64,000 nucleotides of DNA, from positions 186,001 through 250,000 of the forward strand of contig JAAEAF010000090.1 in the NCBI GenBank assembly GCA_011037195.1. The letters are read 5' to 3'. The DNA is from Triatoma infestans (lineage: Eukaryota; Arthropoda; Insecta; Hemiptera; Reduviidae). The notes below the pieces were generated by a model. That model saw only the letters and a list, made by a program, of their open reading frames with translations. It made no database searches and was not told the origin of the DNA. Made by a program: the position numbers and the translations under genes. This document shows, piece by piece, positions 22,235 to 31,619 of the stretch (position 1 is its first letter; each line of letters opens with the position of its first letter).

Positions 22235-22623
22235 TTAGCCGTTGTCACTACTTTACACTACTGGTTGGGTTAGTAACTATATACAACTTCGATTACAGTT
22301 CGGTGAATACTGGTTTTAACTCATCCAGCCACCCATTTATTATACTGGTGCATACAATTCGGCCTGACGAGAGGCACGGCACCCTTCCCTAACTATTTGC
22401 ACATAGCTAAATTTGTACTTCGTGAAATGATTTACATAATGAAGGGTGCTTACATTATTGATGTTTATATTATAATAAATTACACTTCACTGCACTACAC
22501 ATTCTTCCACGACCACTTAATTAGGGAATGCTGCTGGTGGTGCTGAACGAGGCTGCTAGGCTGCTAGGCTGCGCTAGTGTCGGTCAGATATTGTTAAGAT
22601 AGTTGTGGGCTTGATGCCCTACA
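22235..22623 (-). repeat. 3' LTR of G3 (389 bp)
   Basis: Starts TGTAGGGC at 22623 (minus) and ends ...CGGCTAA at 22235. It carries one extra CTGCTAGG unit compared with the other LTR. It follows a purine-rich tract directly. Confidence 0.9.
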
Positions 22624-22645
22624 TGGCTCCCCCCCAATGTCTGAC
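22624..22645 (-). promoter_or_regulatory. Polypurine tract of G3
   Basis: On the minus strand ATTGGGGGGGAGCCA immediately precedes the 3' LTR. This is the usual primer for plus-strand DNA synthesis. Confidence 0.75.
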
Positions 22646-22647
22646 AG

Positions 22648-23835
22648 CTAAACGTCGAAACGGACTACCGGCTTGCTCGTACGCCCGCTCCTTGTGTGGT
22701 AAATTGCTGGTGGTGGCTGATCTGTGGGTGTGGGCAGTTTTTGCGGTTCGCCTGTTGGCTGACATTCTGATGCGTTGATAGTGAAGGCCGGTTTGAGTAA
22801 GTCGATTGGCACTGATGCCTGCCACGTGGGCAGCTGGAGCTGAAACACCTTGTCGGTGCGACTTAACACCTTGTAGGGCCCTTCGTACGGAGGAGTGAGT
22901 GGTTTTTTGAGGCCTCCTCTGCGTATGAAGACGTGTGTGCAGGTTTTAATACTCTTGGGGAGGAATATTGACTGCTTTTGTTCACGCACTGGCATGGGTT
23001 GTAGCTGCTGGAAGTGCTGCTGTAGCTGGTGTGTGAACGTGGATGGGTCGATGTACTTGGTGCGAGTGCCTAAGAAATCCCCTGGTAGCGCTAAACTTTG
23101 GCCGTAGACCATGTCTGCCGCAGTGATACTATGATCACTGCGCTGAGCGGTACGGAGGCCCAATAGTACAGTTGGCATCATCTTGGTCCAACCTTCCTTG
23201 GCGATTTTAGCTGTGAGTGCTACCTTCAGTGATCTATGCCAGCGTTCCACCATTCCGTTGGCCTGAGGATGGTAAGGTGTGGTGCGGTTGCGGTGTATGC
23301 CCATCAACGTTGTCAGTTGTTGAAATAACCGAGACTCGAACTGCCGGCCTTGGTCGGTGGTAACTACGCGTGGTACTCCGAATCTTGCGACCCATGTATC
23401 GTAGAAGGTTTTAGCTATTGTTTCGGCGGTGATATCTTCGATAGGAGTTGCTTCTGGCCACCTGGTGAAGCGGTCTTTCATGGTAAGACAACATCTTTTC
23501 CCTTCTGAAACTGGCAAGGGTCCCACGATGTCAATGTGCACGTGCTCGAAGCGGGCGGAAGGCGGAAACTGTTGCAAGGGTGAGACTAGATGTCTGTTGG
23601 TCTTTGCTTTCTGGCAAGGCACACATGCTCTGGTCCACCGACTGACGTCTTGATTCATGCTTGGCCAGAAGTACCTTTCAGTTACGAGTTTCCTAGTTGC
23701 CCTGATACCTGGGTGGCTGAGCCCGTGGAGTCTTTGGAATACCTGTTGCCGGCGACTTTCAGGCAAGTAGGGGCGGGGTGTTGTAGTGGTAAGTTCGCAC
23801 AACAATGATTTTGTAGAACCGGGTATACTGACCAC
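22648..23835 (-). CDS. G3 integrase, intact 395-codon frame
   Basis: The frame holds a His-His-Cys-Cys finger ([14 protein letters not shown] followed by ACVPCQKAK). Next come the core acidic residues in [22 protein letters not shown] and [12 protein letters not shown], so the D-D-E set is complete. The C-terminal part ([19 protein letters not shown]) matches the GPF/Y domain of Gypsy integrases. No stop or shift is present. It would normally be cut from a Gag-Pol precursor; here the upstream frame to RNase H is broken near 23850-23900. Family role: inserts element cDNA into host DNA. Confidence 0.9.
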   Translation of the reverse strand: MVSIPGSTKSLLCELTTTTPRPYLPESRRQQVFQRLHGLSHPGIRATRKLVTERYFWPSMNQDVSRWTRACVPCQKAKTNRHLVSPLQQFPPSARFEHVHIDIVGPLPVSEGKRCCLTMKDRFTRWPEATPIEDITAETIAKTFYDTWVARFGVPRVVTTDQGRQFESRLFQQLTTLMGIHRNRTTPYHPQANGMVERWHRSLKVALTAKIAKEGWTKMMPTVLLGLRTAQRSDHSITAADMVYGQSLALPGDFLGTRTKYIDPSTFTHQLQQHFQQLQPMPVREQKQSIFLPKSIKTCTHVFIRRGGLKKPLTPPYEGPYKVLSRTDKVFQLQLPTWQASVPIDLLKPAFTINASECQPTGEPQKLPTPTDQPPPAIYHTRSGRTSKPVVRFDV

Positions 23836-23899
23836 TGCAACAAAAGATTGTTGCGCGTCAAGAGTTGAGCGACTGCGGGGTCGTTCCTCTGAGCTTCAG

Positions 23900-24440
23900 C
23901 TAGCGCTTCAAGCTCGTTAGGTGTAGTGATCGATTCGATCCTGGAAAGCGCGTCGGCGACTGGATTGGCCTGCCCGGAAAGGTGTTGTATGTCGGTGGTA
24001 AACTGGCTGATGATGTCAAGTTGTCTGAGGCGACGAGGTGGGGCGTCTTCTGCCCGTTTGTTGAAAGCGTAGATAAGGGGTTTGTGGTCGGTCCTGTGGT
24101 AAATTGTCTTCCTTCTAGGAGTGGCCTGAAATACTGGATTGCCTTGTTGAGTAATTCTCTATCGTACGTGGCGTATTTTGTCTGTGCTGCGTTGAGTTTT
24201 TTAGAAAAAAATCCTAGCGGTTTCCACACGTTGTTTTCCAGTTGTTGTAGCACCGCTCCGAAGCCCGTATCGGACGCATCACAGTCCAGGGTAAGGTTGG
24301 CGTCCATTTTGGGATGGCCCAATTGCGTTGCGTTCCGCAGGTCGTTTTTGCATTTTTCAAATGCTTGCATTGCTACGTCCGTCCATTGGATTGCGGTGCG
24401 GTCTTTCTTCTTCTTGGGACCGAGGAGAAGTTGGTGGAGT
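23900..24440 (-). pseudogene. G3 RT connection and RNase H, frameshifted
   Basis: Begins right after the leader with an RT-tail segment (LHQLLLGPKKKKDRTAIQWT). RNase H follows: LTLDCDASDTGFGAVLQQ and ATYDRELL. The frame breaks near 24100 and again near 23900 before the integrase. Because the polymerase part is missing, the first residues are the deletion joint. Confidence 0.8.
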
Positions 24441-24469
24441 GGTTGTTGCGGGTCGGCTGCGTGTTCACA

Positions 24470-24488
24470 TCACGTCGGAGTCACCACT
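24470..24488 (-). promoter_or_regulatory. Primer-binding site of G3
   Basis: On the minus strand TGGTGACTCCGACGTGA follows the 5' LTR after a few bases. It matches the TGGTGACCCCGACGTGA-type site common in insect Gypsy elements. Confidence 0.8.
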
Positions 24489-24869
24489 TTAGCCGTTGTC
24501 ACTACTTTACACTACTGGTTGGGTTAGTAACTATATACAACTTCGATTACAGTTCGGTGAATACTGGTTTTAACTCATCCAGCCACCCATTTATTATGCT
24601 GGTGCATACAATTCGGCCTGACGCGAGGCACGGCACCCTTCCCTAACTATTTGCACATAGCTAAATTTGCACTTCGTGAAATGATTTACATAATGAAGGG
24701 TGCTTACATTATTGATGTTTATATTGTAATAAATTACACTTCACTGCACTACACATTCTTCCACGACCACTTAATTAGGGAATGCTGCTGGTGGTGCTGA
24801 ACGAGGCTGCTAGGCTGCGCTAGTGTCGGTCAGATATTGTTAAGATAGTTGTGGGCTAGATGCCCTACA
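24489..24869 (-). repeat. 5' LTR of G3 (381 bp)
   Basis: Starts TGTAGGGC at 24869 (minus). It is 98.7% identical to the 3' LTR over aligned bases by my count (five substitutions in 381), plus one 8-bp indel. Confidence 0.9.
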
Positions 24870-25261
24870 AAATTATCACGAGGTATGGCTCACCTAAATA
24901 TCTCTTAACAGATTTAGGCACGAACTTCACCTCAACAATAATTCTCCAGATTTGCGAATTATTAAAGATAAAAAAAATATGTACGACCGCATACCATCCG
25001 GCCTCGAACGGACGCCTAGAGCGAATCCACAAGGATATCGCCAACAATATCTCACATTACGTCAGTACTTCAAAGGACTGGCATAAGTTTTTGCCACTGA
25101 TTAAAGCCGCTCACAACTCTACAATAAATTCTTCAACAAAGTTCACACCACACGAATTGGTATTTGGCTCCAGATTCCATTTTCCATGGATGTTAAACTT
25201 ATCCAATAAAAATTTACAAATGTTTAATTTTCATACGCAGAATGAGCAAAACAAAATTTAA
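24870..25261 (+). pseudogene. G1 Pol: integrase core, second part
   Basis: Continues the interrupted G1 integrase with ITRYGSPKYLLTDLGTNFTS (second catalytic Asp) and YHPASNGRLERIHKD (Glu), then HNSTINSSTKFTPHELVFG. It ends by stop near 25261. The right end is lost at 25298, where G2 LTR sequence starts. Confidence 0.85.
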
Positions 25262-25298
25262 AAGAGTACGTGAAGCTGCAAAAGCTAATAACACTAAG

Positions 25299-25678
25299 GG
25301 ACCATACCCGTAAGGGGATCAACAGCCAGAGCAGAGAGAATTGGTGCTGGGAGCCACTTTTTTACAGAGAGCTGACCTTATGGAAATTAACTAGGGTGCA
25401 CCCGTAAGTTTTCTTTCATTAAATTAAACAAAAAAAAAACAACGAAATACCACGGAAAAATTAATAAGTTAATTATTTAACTATATAAATACATCGGAAA
25501 ACAAGAGGCGTTGACTTGACAACTGTTAAATTACGGTTCGATCCCTATTGCCGCCAATCTAATTTTTATTTTTTTATTTTACATTTTTATATTATTTTAT
25601 ACTTTTATTTTTTTATATTTTTTATATTTTGTTCTTTCATTTTTTTTTTAATTTTGGCTAGTCACTGTATTAATTGAT
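25299..25678 (+). repeat. Partial 5' LTR of G2
   Basis: Matches 31062-31443 closely. It contains a tRNA-like segment: CTGTTAA loop (asparagine-type GTT anticodon) at 25523-25529 followed by GGTTCGATCCC (B-box) at 25535-25545. Runs directly into gag. Confidence 0.8.
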
Positions 25679-27440
25679 GTATCAAGTGATCATACAAAGT
25701 AAACAAATCCCAGTTCGAAAATGGGGCATCAAATTCTCCGTAGACGGAGAAGGATTGAGTGTGAATGGCTTCCTGGAGATGGTAGAAGTCCTAAAGAGAG
25801 CAAGGAATGCAAATGATGAGGACTTGCTAAATGCAGGCATTGGGCGAGTTCTGGTGTGGTATAAGGCTGTACGTCGCGAAGTGTCGACGTGGAGAGAGCT
25901 AGTTATAGAACTTCGAGATGAGTATGAGCCGCAGGACTACTCGGACCGTCTTTGGGACGAGATACGGGCTCGAACCTAAGGTGAAGAGAGGGCATTGGTC
26001 AGTATATTAGTGTGATGAAAAACTATTTTTACAGGCTACCTTAGTAGGTATAAAAGGAGGTTTCTGGCCCAGCAAATATGGCGGCCAAAAGGTAAGGGGT
26101 GAGGAAGGTTATGGTGAGGGGAGAGGGAGGGGCGAGGGGGTGGAGGGGATTTTTTCTCTCGGTCTGTTAAGTACTTTTTACAGGGGAGGGGTAGCTGTAT
26201 TCCGTACTGATTGCTTTCTCTCTCTAAGTTTCAAGAGTATTATATATTGTACTTGCTAATTAATCATTTCAGTATAATGGCAGACAGATGGGAGAGAATC
26301 ATCTCTGGTGATAATTACAAAAAATTTATTTCTAGGTAAATCTAGGAAGAGGAGTGTTATCTATAAGTGAGAGGTCTGTATTCCCTGTTTCTCTCTCTAT
26401 CTGTCTCACTTTGTAACGTTGTAGGAAGAATAATATTCAGGTTTTACTGTTATGTATATGCAAATTATTCTTCTTATACGACTTGTTTCCATTTGAAATG
26501 ACTGTTTAAAAATACAAAATTTATATACCTTTACAATTTGATTATGTTGGTATACACCACAGGTCTTATAACGGATATACTTGATAAGAAATGGTTAGAC
26601 ACATATAAATTCAAAGGTTGCATTTTAACAACCTCGACTATATTCAGTTACATTAGCAGTACTTGGTAAAGTAATAATTCTAGCCATTGCTGTATAATCA
26701 TCTCATTAAACTTATATCCTTATAAGTATAGATATAGTAAAGTAGCAAGCTGTAAAGTATCAAGAATGTTGCACGTTCCCCACCTCCCCCTCACCCCCAT
26801 CTCTCCCTCTCCCCTCACCCATAGCCTTCCTCACCCCTTACCTTTTGGCCGCCATATTTGCTGGGCCAGAAACCTCCTTTTATACCTACTTCCTTCACCA
26901 CCTCCGAAGCAAGAGATGCTCAAAATAATTCAGAAGAACCTACACCCTTTCTATCTGGATCGCCTAGCTCTCCACTTTGTAACATCAATAAAGGATCTAT
27001 TGGCAAAAGGGAGGATGTTAGCGGAAAGCACATGGAGAGTAAGTGTGCATCGACCTCCTCCAACGAGAAAAGTATTGTTGGAGCCAGATTTGGCATTTAC
27101 TCCCTCACCCAGGAAAGGTTTTGCAAAGGTGGCAGAAGTTGTTACGAAGAATACGACATCAACACTTAGAAGAAAAGAAAAACCAGTGTCCACACCATCC
27201 ACTTCCAGAGGTTATAAAGGAGAGTGCTGGAACTGCGAACAAATAGGTCATCCATTTCGTCTATGCACCGCCCCTAAGAAAGTGTTTTGTGGTTTCTGTT
27301 GTCGGAGAGATGTAAAAAGTGCAGACTGCGGTTGTCGCCGAAGACCGGGAAAGGGGTCAGGGGGTCGAGCCATATCGGACCGGGCTCTTTTCAAACCCTA
27401 CAGTCCGAACGTAATTCCATTGAATGGCAGGAATGGCTGA
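25679..27440 (+). pseudogene. G2 gag, split by an inverted-repeat element
   Basis: The first part reads PVRKWGIKFSVDGEGLSVNG and VLVWYKAVRREVSTWRELV, the capsid domain of insect Gypsy Gag. It ends near the codons for YFYRLP at about 26040. The second part resumes at 26892 with PPKQEMLKIIQKNLHPFY and contains a zinc knuckle CWNCEQIGHPFRLC followed by CGFC. The two parts are in register when the insert and one copy of CCTT are removed. A frame change lies near 25980. Confidence 0.85.
26043..26891. mobile_element. Inverted-repeat DNA transposon (MITE-like), 849 bp
   Basis: About 115 bp at the left end (AGTAGGTATAAAAGG...) returns inverted at the right end (...CCTTTTATACCTACT). CCTT flanks both sides (26039-26042 and 26892-26895). 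The interior has no coding potential that I recognise. It inserted cleanly into gag codons. Long repeats with a 4-bp target copy do not point clearly to one superfamily. Confidence 0.85.
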
Positions 27441-28935
27441 CAACTGTAAGAGAGGTTTGCCAAAGATCATTTACATCTTCTGCCAGGACATGGAGTGACA
27501 GACGGCCTTACTTAACAGTCTCCATTTTTGGACGGAAGCAGACCGGCTTATTGGATTCCGGAGCTTCCACCGTGGATTAATGAGCCACCGTTCTTGGAGC
27601 ATTTTTGCGGACTTAGGATTAGCTCTTGAAAATGCTGAAGAAGTGAGGGTAGCGCAAGCAGACGGGTCGCCGTTATGAGCATTAGGAGAGGCTCGATTAC
27701 CAGTTGAGCTAGCGGAGCGCATCCAGACCATCGACTTTCTAGTTGTCCAACGTCTACCGTGCGATACGATCTTCGGTGTGGATTTTTGGAAGAAAATGAG
27801 CATCGTGTCGGACTTGCGAAAGGGAACATGGGAGTTTTGCGATGTAGTTGAACCGGAAGACCTGCTCTAACTGGGCTATCTAAATTAAAGGAGGAGCAAA
27901 AGGAGAGACTCCTGGGGTTATTAAAGAAATGGAAAGCTAGACAACCAACCAGGCTTGGGTGCACCAGTGCGGTAAAACACATCATTTATACTGAAGACGC
28001 GAGACCAATTAAGCAACGTTATTATCCTGTGTCCCCTCACATTCAAAAAGAACTAAACAGGGAATTGGATGAGATGCTTGCTCAAGGCGTGGTGGTACCA
28101 TCTAAAAGTCCATGGAGTTCGCCAGTTGTGCTAGTGAAAAAGCCCGACGGATCCATTAGGTTCTGTGTAGATTATAGGAAGCTGAACGCCGTCACTAAAC
28201 GGGATGCTTACCCGCTTCCTTATGTTACGCACATTCTAGTCGTCTCCGAGATGGGAAATATTTGAGCTCTATCGACATCAAATCTGCATATTGGCAAATT
28301 CCAGTAGAAGAAGCAAGTTGCGAGAAGACGGCTTTCACAATCCCAGGCAGAGGTCTTTTCCGCTTCGTTCGTCTTCCCTTTGGTCTGCATAACGCTCCAG
28401 CGACATGGCAACGATTAATTGCCAAGTAATTAGTGCCGATTTGGAACCCAATGTTTTTGTGTATTTTGACGAAATTGTGATCGTATCCCCAGACTTCGAT
28501 CACCACGCAGCAGTTCTGAAAAAGTTTCCAAAAGCTAGCCAATGCGAATCTCTCTGTCAATTGGGAAAAATGCAGTTTTTGCCGCCCCGAGTTGAAATAT
28601 CTCGGTTACATAGTAAACAAAAACGGTCTTCAAGTTGGCCCGGAGAAAGTTGCGTCCATCATTTAGTAATCCATCATTTAGTAACGCTCCTCGTTCGGTC
28701 AAACAGGTTAGGAGATTTTTGGGGTTAGCGTCATGGTACCGCAGGTTCGTACCCAACTTTTCGGCCGAAGTTAATCCTCTCACCGAAATGTTGAAGAAGG
28801 GGAAAAATGGCATTGGGGAAAACCTCAAGAAGAAGCCTTTAATAATATCAAGAATAAGCTGGTATCGGCCCCCATTTTAAGCTGTCCGGATTTTAATAAA
28901 CCATTTATTTTGCAGACGGATGCTTCAATGCCTGG
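27441..28935 (+). pseudogene. G2 protease and reverse transcriptase, broken
   Basis: The aspartic protease motif is in YLTVSIFGRKQTGLLDSGA, with DSGA as the catalytic triad. RT starts with RPIKQRYYPVSPHIQKELNR, then SPWSSPVVLVKKPDGSIRF and DYRKLNAVTKRDAYPLP. The active-site region reads VYFDEIVIVSPDF, so the second Asp of the YxDD box is replaced by Glu. Frame changes occur near 27580, 27870, 28262 and 28530-28730. The enzyme is inactive. Confidence 0.82.
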
Positions 28936-30480
28936 GCTGGGCGCTATATTGTCTCAAATGCAGTATGATGGGGAAAAAGCCATAGCGTATGCCAGCAGAA
29001 GTTTGACAAGTGCCGAAAAGAAGTATATGACCATGTACTTCTCGCGGTATTGTGGGCAGTGGAAAAATTCAGACCATACTTAGAAGGTATGGAGTTTGTT
29101 GTAGTAGAACAACAAACCATATAGCGCTGAAATGGCTGCACAATTTAAAAGATCCACAGCGGAGACTTGCTCGCTGGGCAGTAAAACTTCAGCAGTACCA
29201 GTTCACGATCCAGCATCGGCCAGGTAAAAATAACGTTGCAGCGGATGCCTTATCACGGCAAAATGAAGATGACGAAATTGCAGTCATAGATTGTTCGATA
29301 GACAACTTAGACGAGTGGTACATGAAGATGTTGGCAAAAGTTAAAAAGGATCCTGCTTCTTATCCCTGCTGGAAAGGGGAAGGAAACCGCCTATATAAGA
29401 GGGTCGTCGATAGGAAGAAAATCCTAGGAGAAGCTCGTCGTTCCCACGTCTCAACAGAAACTAGTGCTCCTGGATTATCACGACAGTCCGATTTCAGGGA
29501 TCTGGGATCATTCAAGACCCTGCAGAGACTTAAGGAAGCATATTACTGGGCCGGAATGGCGGGGGACGTTGCTCGCTATGTGAGTCATTGTGAAACCTGT
29601 CCTCGCTAAAGCCTCCTCAACAAGCTCCGGCAGGCTTAATGGGAAATCAGCGAAGTGGTCACGGCGGATTTGATGGGTCCTCTACCACTCTCCACCAAAC
29701 AAAATCGATTCCTTCTTGTTGTTTGTGACTATTCACAAAATACTCTATCCTCATTCCTCTAAGGAAAGCCACTGCGAAGGCAGTCGCAGATAAAATGGAG
29801 GAGCATGTATTCTACATGTTTGGAGTACCTCAAATAATCATCTGCGACAACGGAGTGCAATTTAAAGGGAGGGAATTCACAGAAGTCATGGAAAAGCACC
29901 AAGTCAAATTATGGTATACTGCTGTTTATCATTCCCAGGCCAATCCCACCGGAAGGGTTAACAGGTCATAAAAATGTTGACGGCCTACATAAAAGATAAT
30001 CAACGGCACTGGGATAAAATGATCCCTCAGCTAAGCTTTGCCTTAAAATCCGCGTTCACCGGCATATTTGAATCACGGACGAGAACTCGCGCGATCCGGA
30101 GCAGGCTATGGAGAAGTTATCCCGGTAGAAGAAAATTCACCCATAGTCATAGACAGAAATACCTGCGCAGAGAAATTAAAGGATATGCCTCTCCTTTACT
30201 AAGAGGTGCAGGATCATTTGGATAGAGCATACGAGAAAGCACAGCGCTCATATAACCTGAGGAGAAGAGAGGTGGAGTACTTCCCCGGTCAAACGGTTTG
30301 GCGGAGGATTAAACATCTTTCCGACGCATCACGTTACTTTTCAGGGAAACTTGCACCCAAATTCCTCAAGTGAAGGATAAAGAGGAAAATATCCGGTTGC
30401 ACATATGAGTTGGAGGAGATTGATACCATGCATCCTTTAGAAGTTTGGCATGTCAGCGATCTGAAATAGTGTCCCCAGGA
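28936..30480 (+). pseudogene. G2 RNase H and integrase, broken
   Basis: RNase H parts include GLGAILSQMQYDG and HIALKWLHNLKDP followed by IQHRPGKNNVAADALSR. The integrase finger is seen in LKEAYYWAGMAGDVARYV and HCETCPR. The core appears near 29850 (IICDNGVQFKGREF). The rest is disrupted by stops and shifts. The C-terminal region with a GPF/Y-like stretch fades near 30470, just before the 3' LTR. Confidence 0.8.
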
Positions 30481-30566
30481 GGAAGACTAGTGAGATCTGA
30501 TATTTTAATTCCATCCCTTAAGGTCAAGTTCTTTTTTTCCTTTTTTTTTTGTAAGTAGGTGGAAGG

Positions 30567-31443
30567 TGTAACGGAGACCGTTATTAACAAGCATTTTTTT
30601 TAAGTCTTTTTTTTTCATTTCAAAAGTAAAAAAACAAAAAGTTGGTTTTATTATTATTCTGGCTTGACTAATTATGTTAGTTTAAGTAAGTTTGGTTAAA
30701 ATTTAGTTAAATAAAAAAAGAAAGAAAAAAAAACGAAAAGAATGGGGAAAGAAAGAGGAAGATGAATAGATAACGCGTAATACAAAAGAAAGTAAAAATA
30801 AATTTAAGAGAGTAAAGAGAGAAAGACTGCATAAAAGAAGTATTGCAATAGTAATGAATGAGAGAGAAGAGTGTTTACGTTCTTCACATATACATTTCAC
30901 ATGTTCATAGTCTAGTTGAGGCAAAGTTCAACAACGAGGGAATTCCAGCAGTCTGCCAATAGTAGTGGCAAGTGAAATAGCCCCAATTCTATACACGAGA
31001 TCGCTCGGATTTTTTTCTGGTTTTCCGGCTTGACAGGGGGCCAACAAGACTTTAAGGAGTTGGACCATACCCGAAAGGGGATCAACAGCCAGAGCAGAGA
31101 GAATTGGTGCTGGGAGCCACTCTTTTACAGAGAGCTGACCTTATGGAAATTAACTAGGGTGCACCCGTAAGTTTTCTTTCATTTAATTAAACAAAAAAAC
31201 AACGAAATGCCACGGAAAAATTAATAAGTTAATTAATTAACTATATAAATACATCGGAAGACAAGAGGCGTTGACTTGACAACTGTTAAATTACTGTTCG
31301 ATCCCCATTGCCGTCAATCTAATTTTTATTCTTTTTATTTTACATTTTTATATTTTTTTATACTTTTATTTTTTTTTATATTTTCTTTATTTTTGTTCTT
31401 TCATTTTTTTTTTTAATTTTGGCTAGTCACTATATTAATTGAT
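30567..31443 (+). repeat. 3' LTR of G2
   Basis: Begins TGTAACGGAGACC after a purine-rich GGTGGAAGG stretch. Its last 380 bp match 25299-25678. The tRNA-like segment is present with TGTTCGATCCC at about 31295-31305. The true LTR end is unclear: T-rich sequence continues to about 31580, followed by a GTGGTGCCCAA stretch that looks like a primer site. Confidence 0.65.
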
Positions 31444-31619
31444 TTATTTGGATTAACTAATTATTTTTTTTCCTTTTACCCCTTTTCTTTTTACTTTCTC
31501 TTTTTCCCCTTTCCCCTCTCTGACCAGTTCATTTTTTCTTTTCTTAGGGGTTTCGTTAGTTTTCCCCTCTTCTTCTTAAACTAACGTGGTGCCCAATACC
31601 ATCTTGGTCCTTCCTTGGT
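31444..31619. other. T/C-rich stretch
   Basis: Pyrimidine-rich sequence between the G2 LTR and LINE L3. It may be part of the LTR or leader of G2. No gene. Confidence 0.4.

Larger units (their letters stand above)
22235..24869 (-). mobile_element. Gypsy element G3 (minus), young, internally deleted
   Basis: Two LTRs (24489-24869 as 5' and 22235-22623 as 3') flank a 1.87-kb interior. AAATT occurs on both sides (22230-22234 and 24870-24874). Removing the insert plus one copy rejoins the G1 integrase frame. The LTRs differ by five substitutions and one 8-bp unit. After the primer site the interior jumps straight to the RT/RNase H border, so gag, protease and RT are deleted. RNase H and integrase remain. 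Confidence 0.92.
19691..25298 (+). mobile_element. Gypsy element G1, pol only, split by element G3
   Basis: Coding remains of a Gypsy-type Pol run from within the protease (19691) through RT, RNase H and the integrase zinc finger to 22234, then resume at 24870 with the integrase core. The gap holds a later Gypsy insertion with AAATT target duplication. G1 has no visible LTRs: its left side abuts LINE L2 and its right side is cut at 25298 by LTR sequence of G2. Codon usage is strongly AT-rich. Confidence 0.8.
25299..31443 (+). mobile_element. Gypsy element G2, decayed, with internal inverted-repeat insert
   Basis: About 380 bp of LTR sequence at 25299-25678 recurs at 31062-31443. The 3' copy extends upstream to TGTAACGG at 30567. 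Between lie gag, protease, RT, RNase H and integrase remains, all on plus. The 5' LTR lacks its first half, and the join from LTR into gag at about 25679 skips the leader and primer site, so the left part is a deletion product. An 849-bp inverted-repeat element interrupts gag. Confidence 0.8.

Noticed and set aside
22895..24646. Several plus-strand open frames opposite G3
   Set aside because: They are antisense to the integrase, RNase H and LTR sequences.
25299..31443. Envelope gene in G2 (errantivirus)
   Set aside because: No signal peptide or transmembrane frame between integrase and 3' LTR; the space is only about 100 bp.
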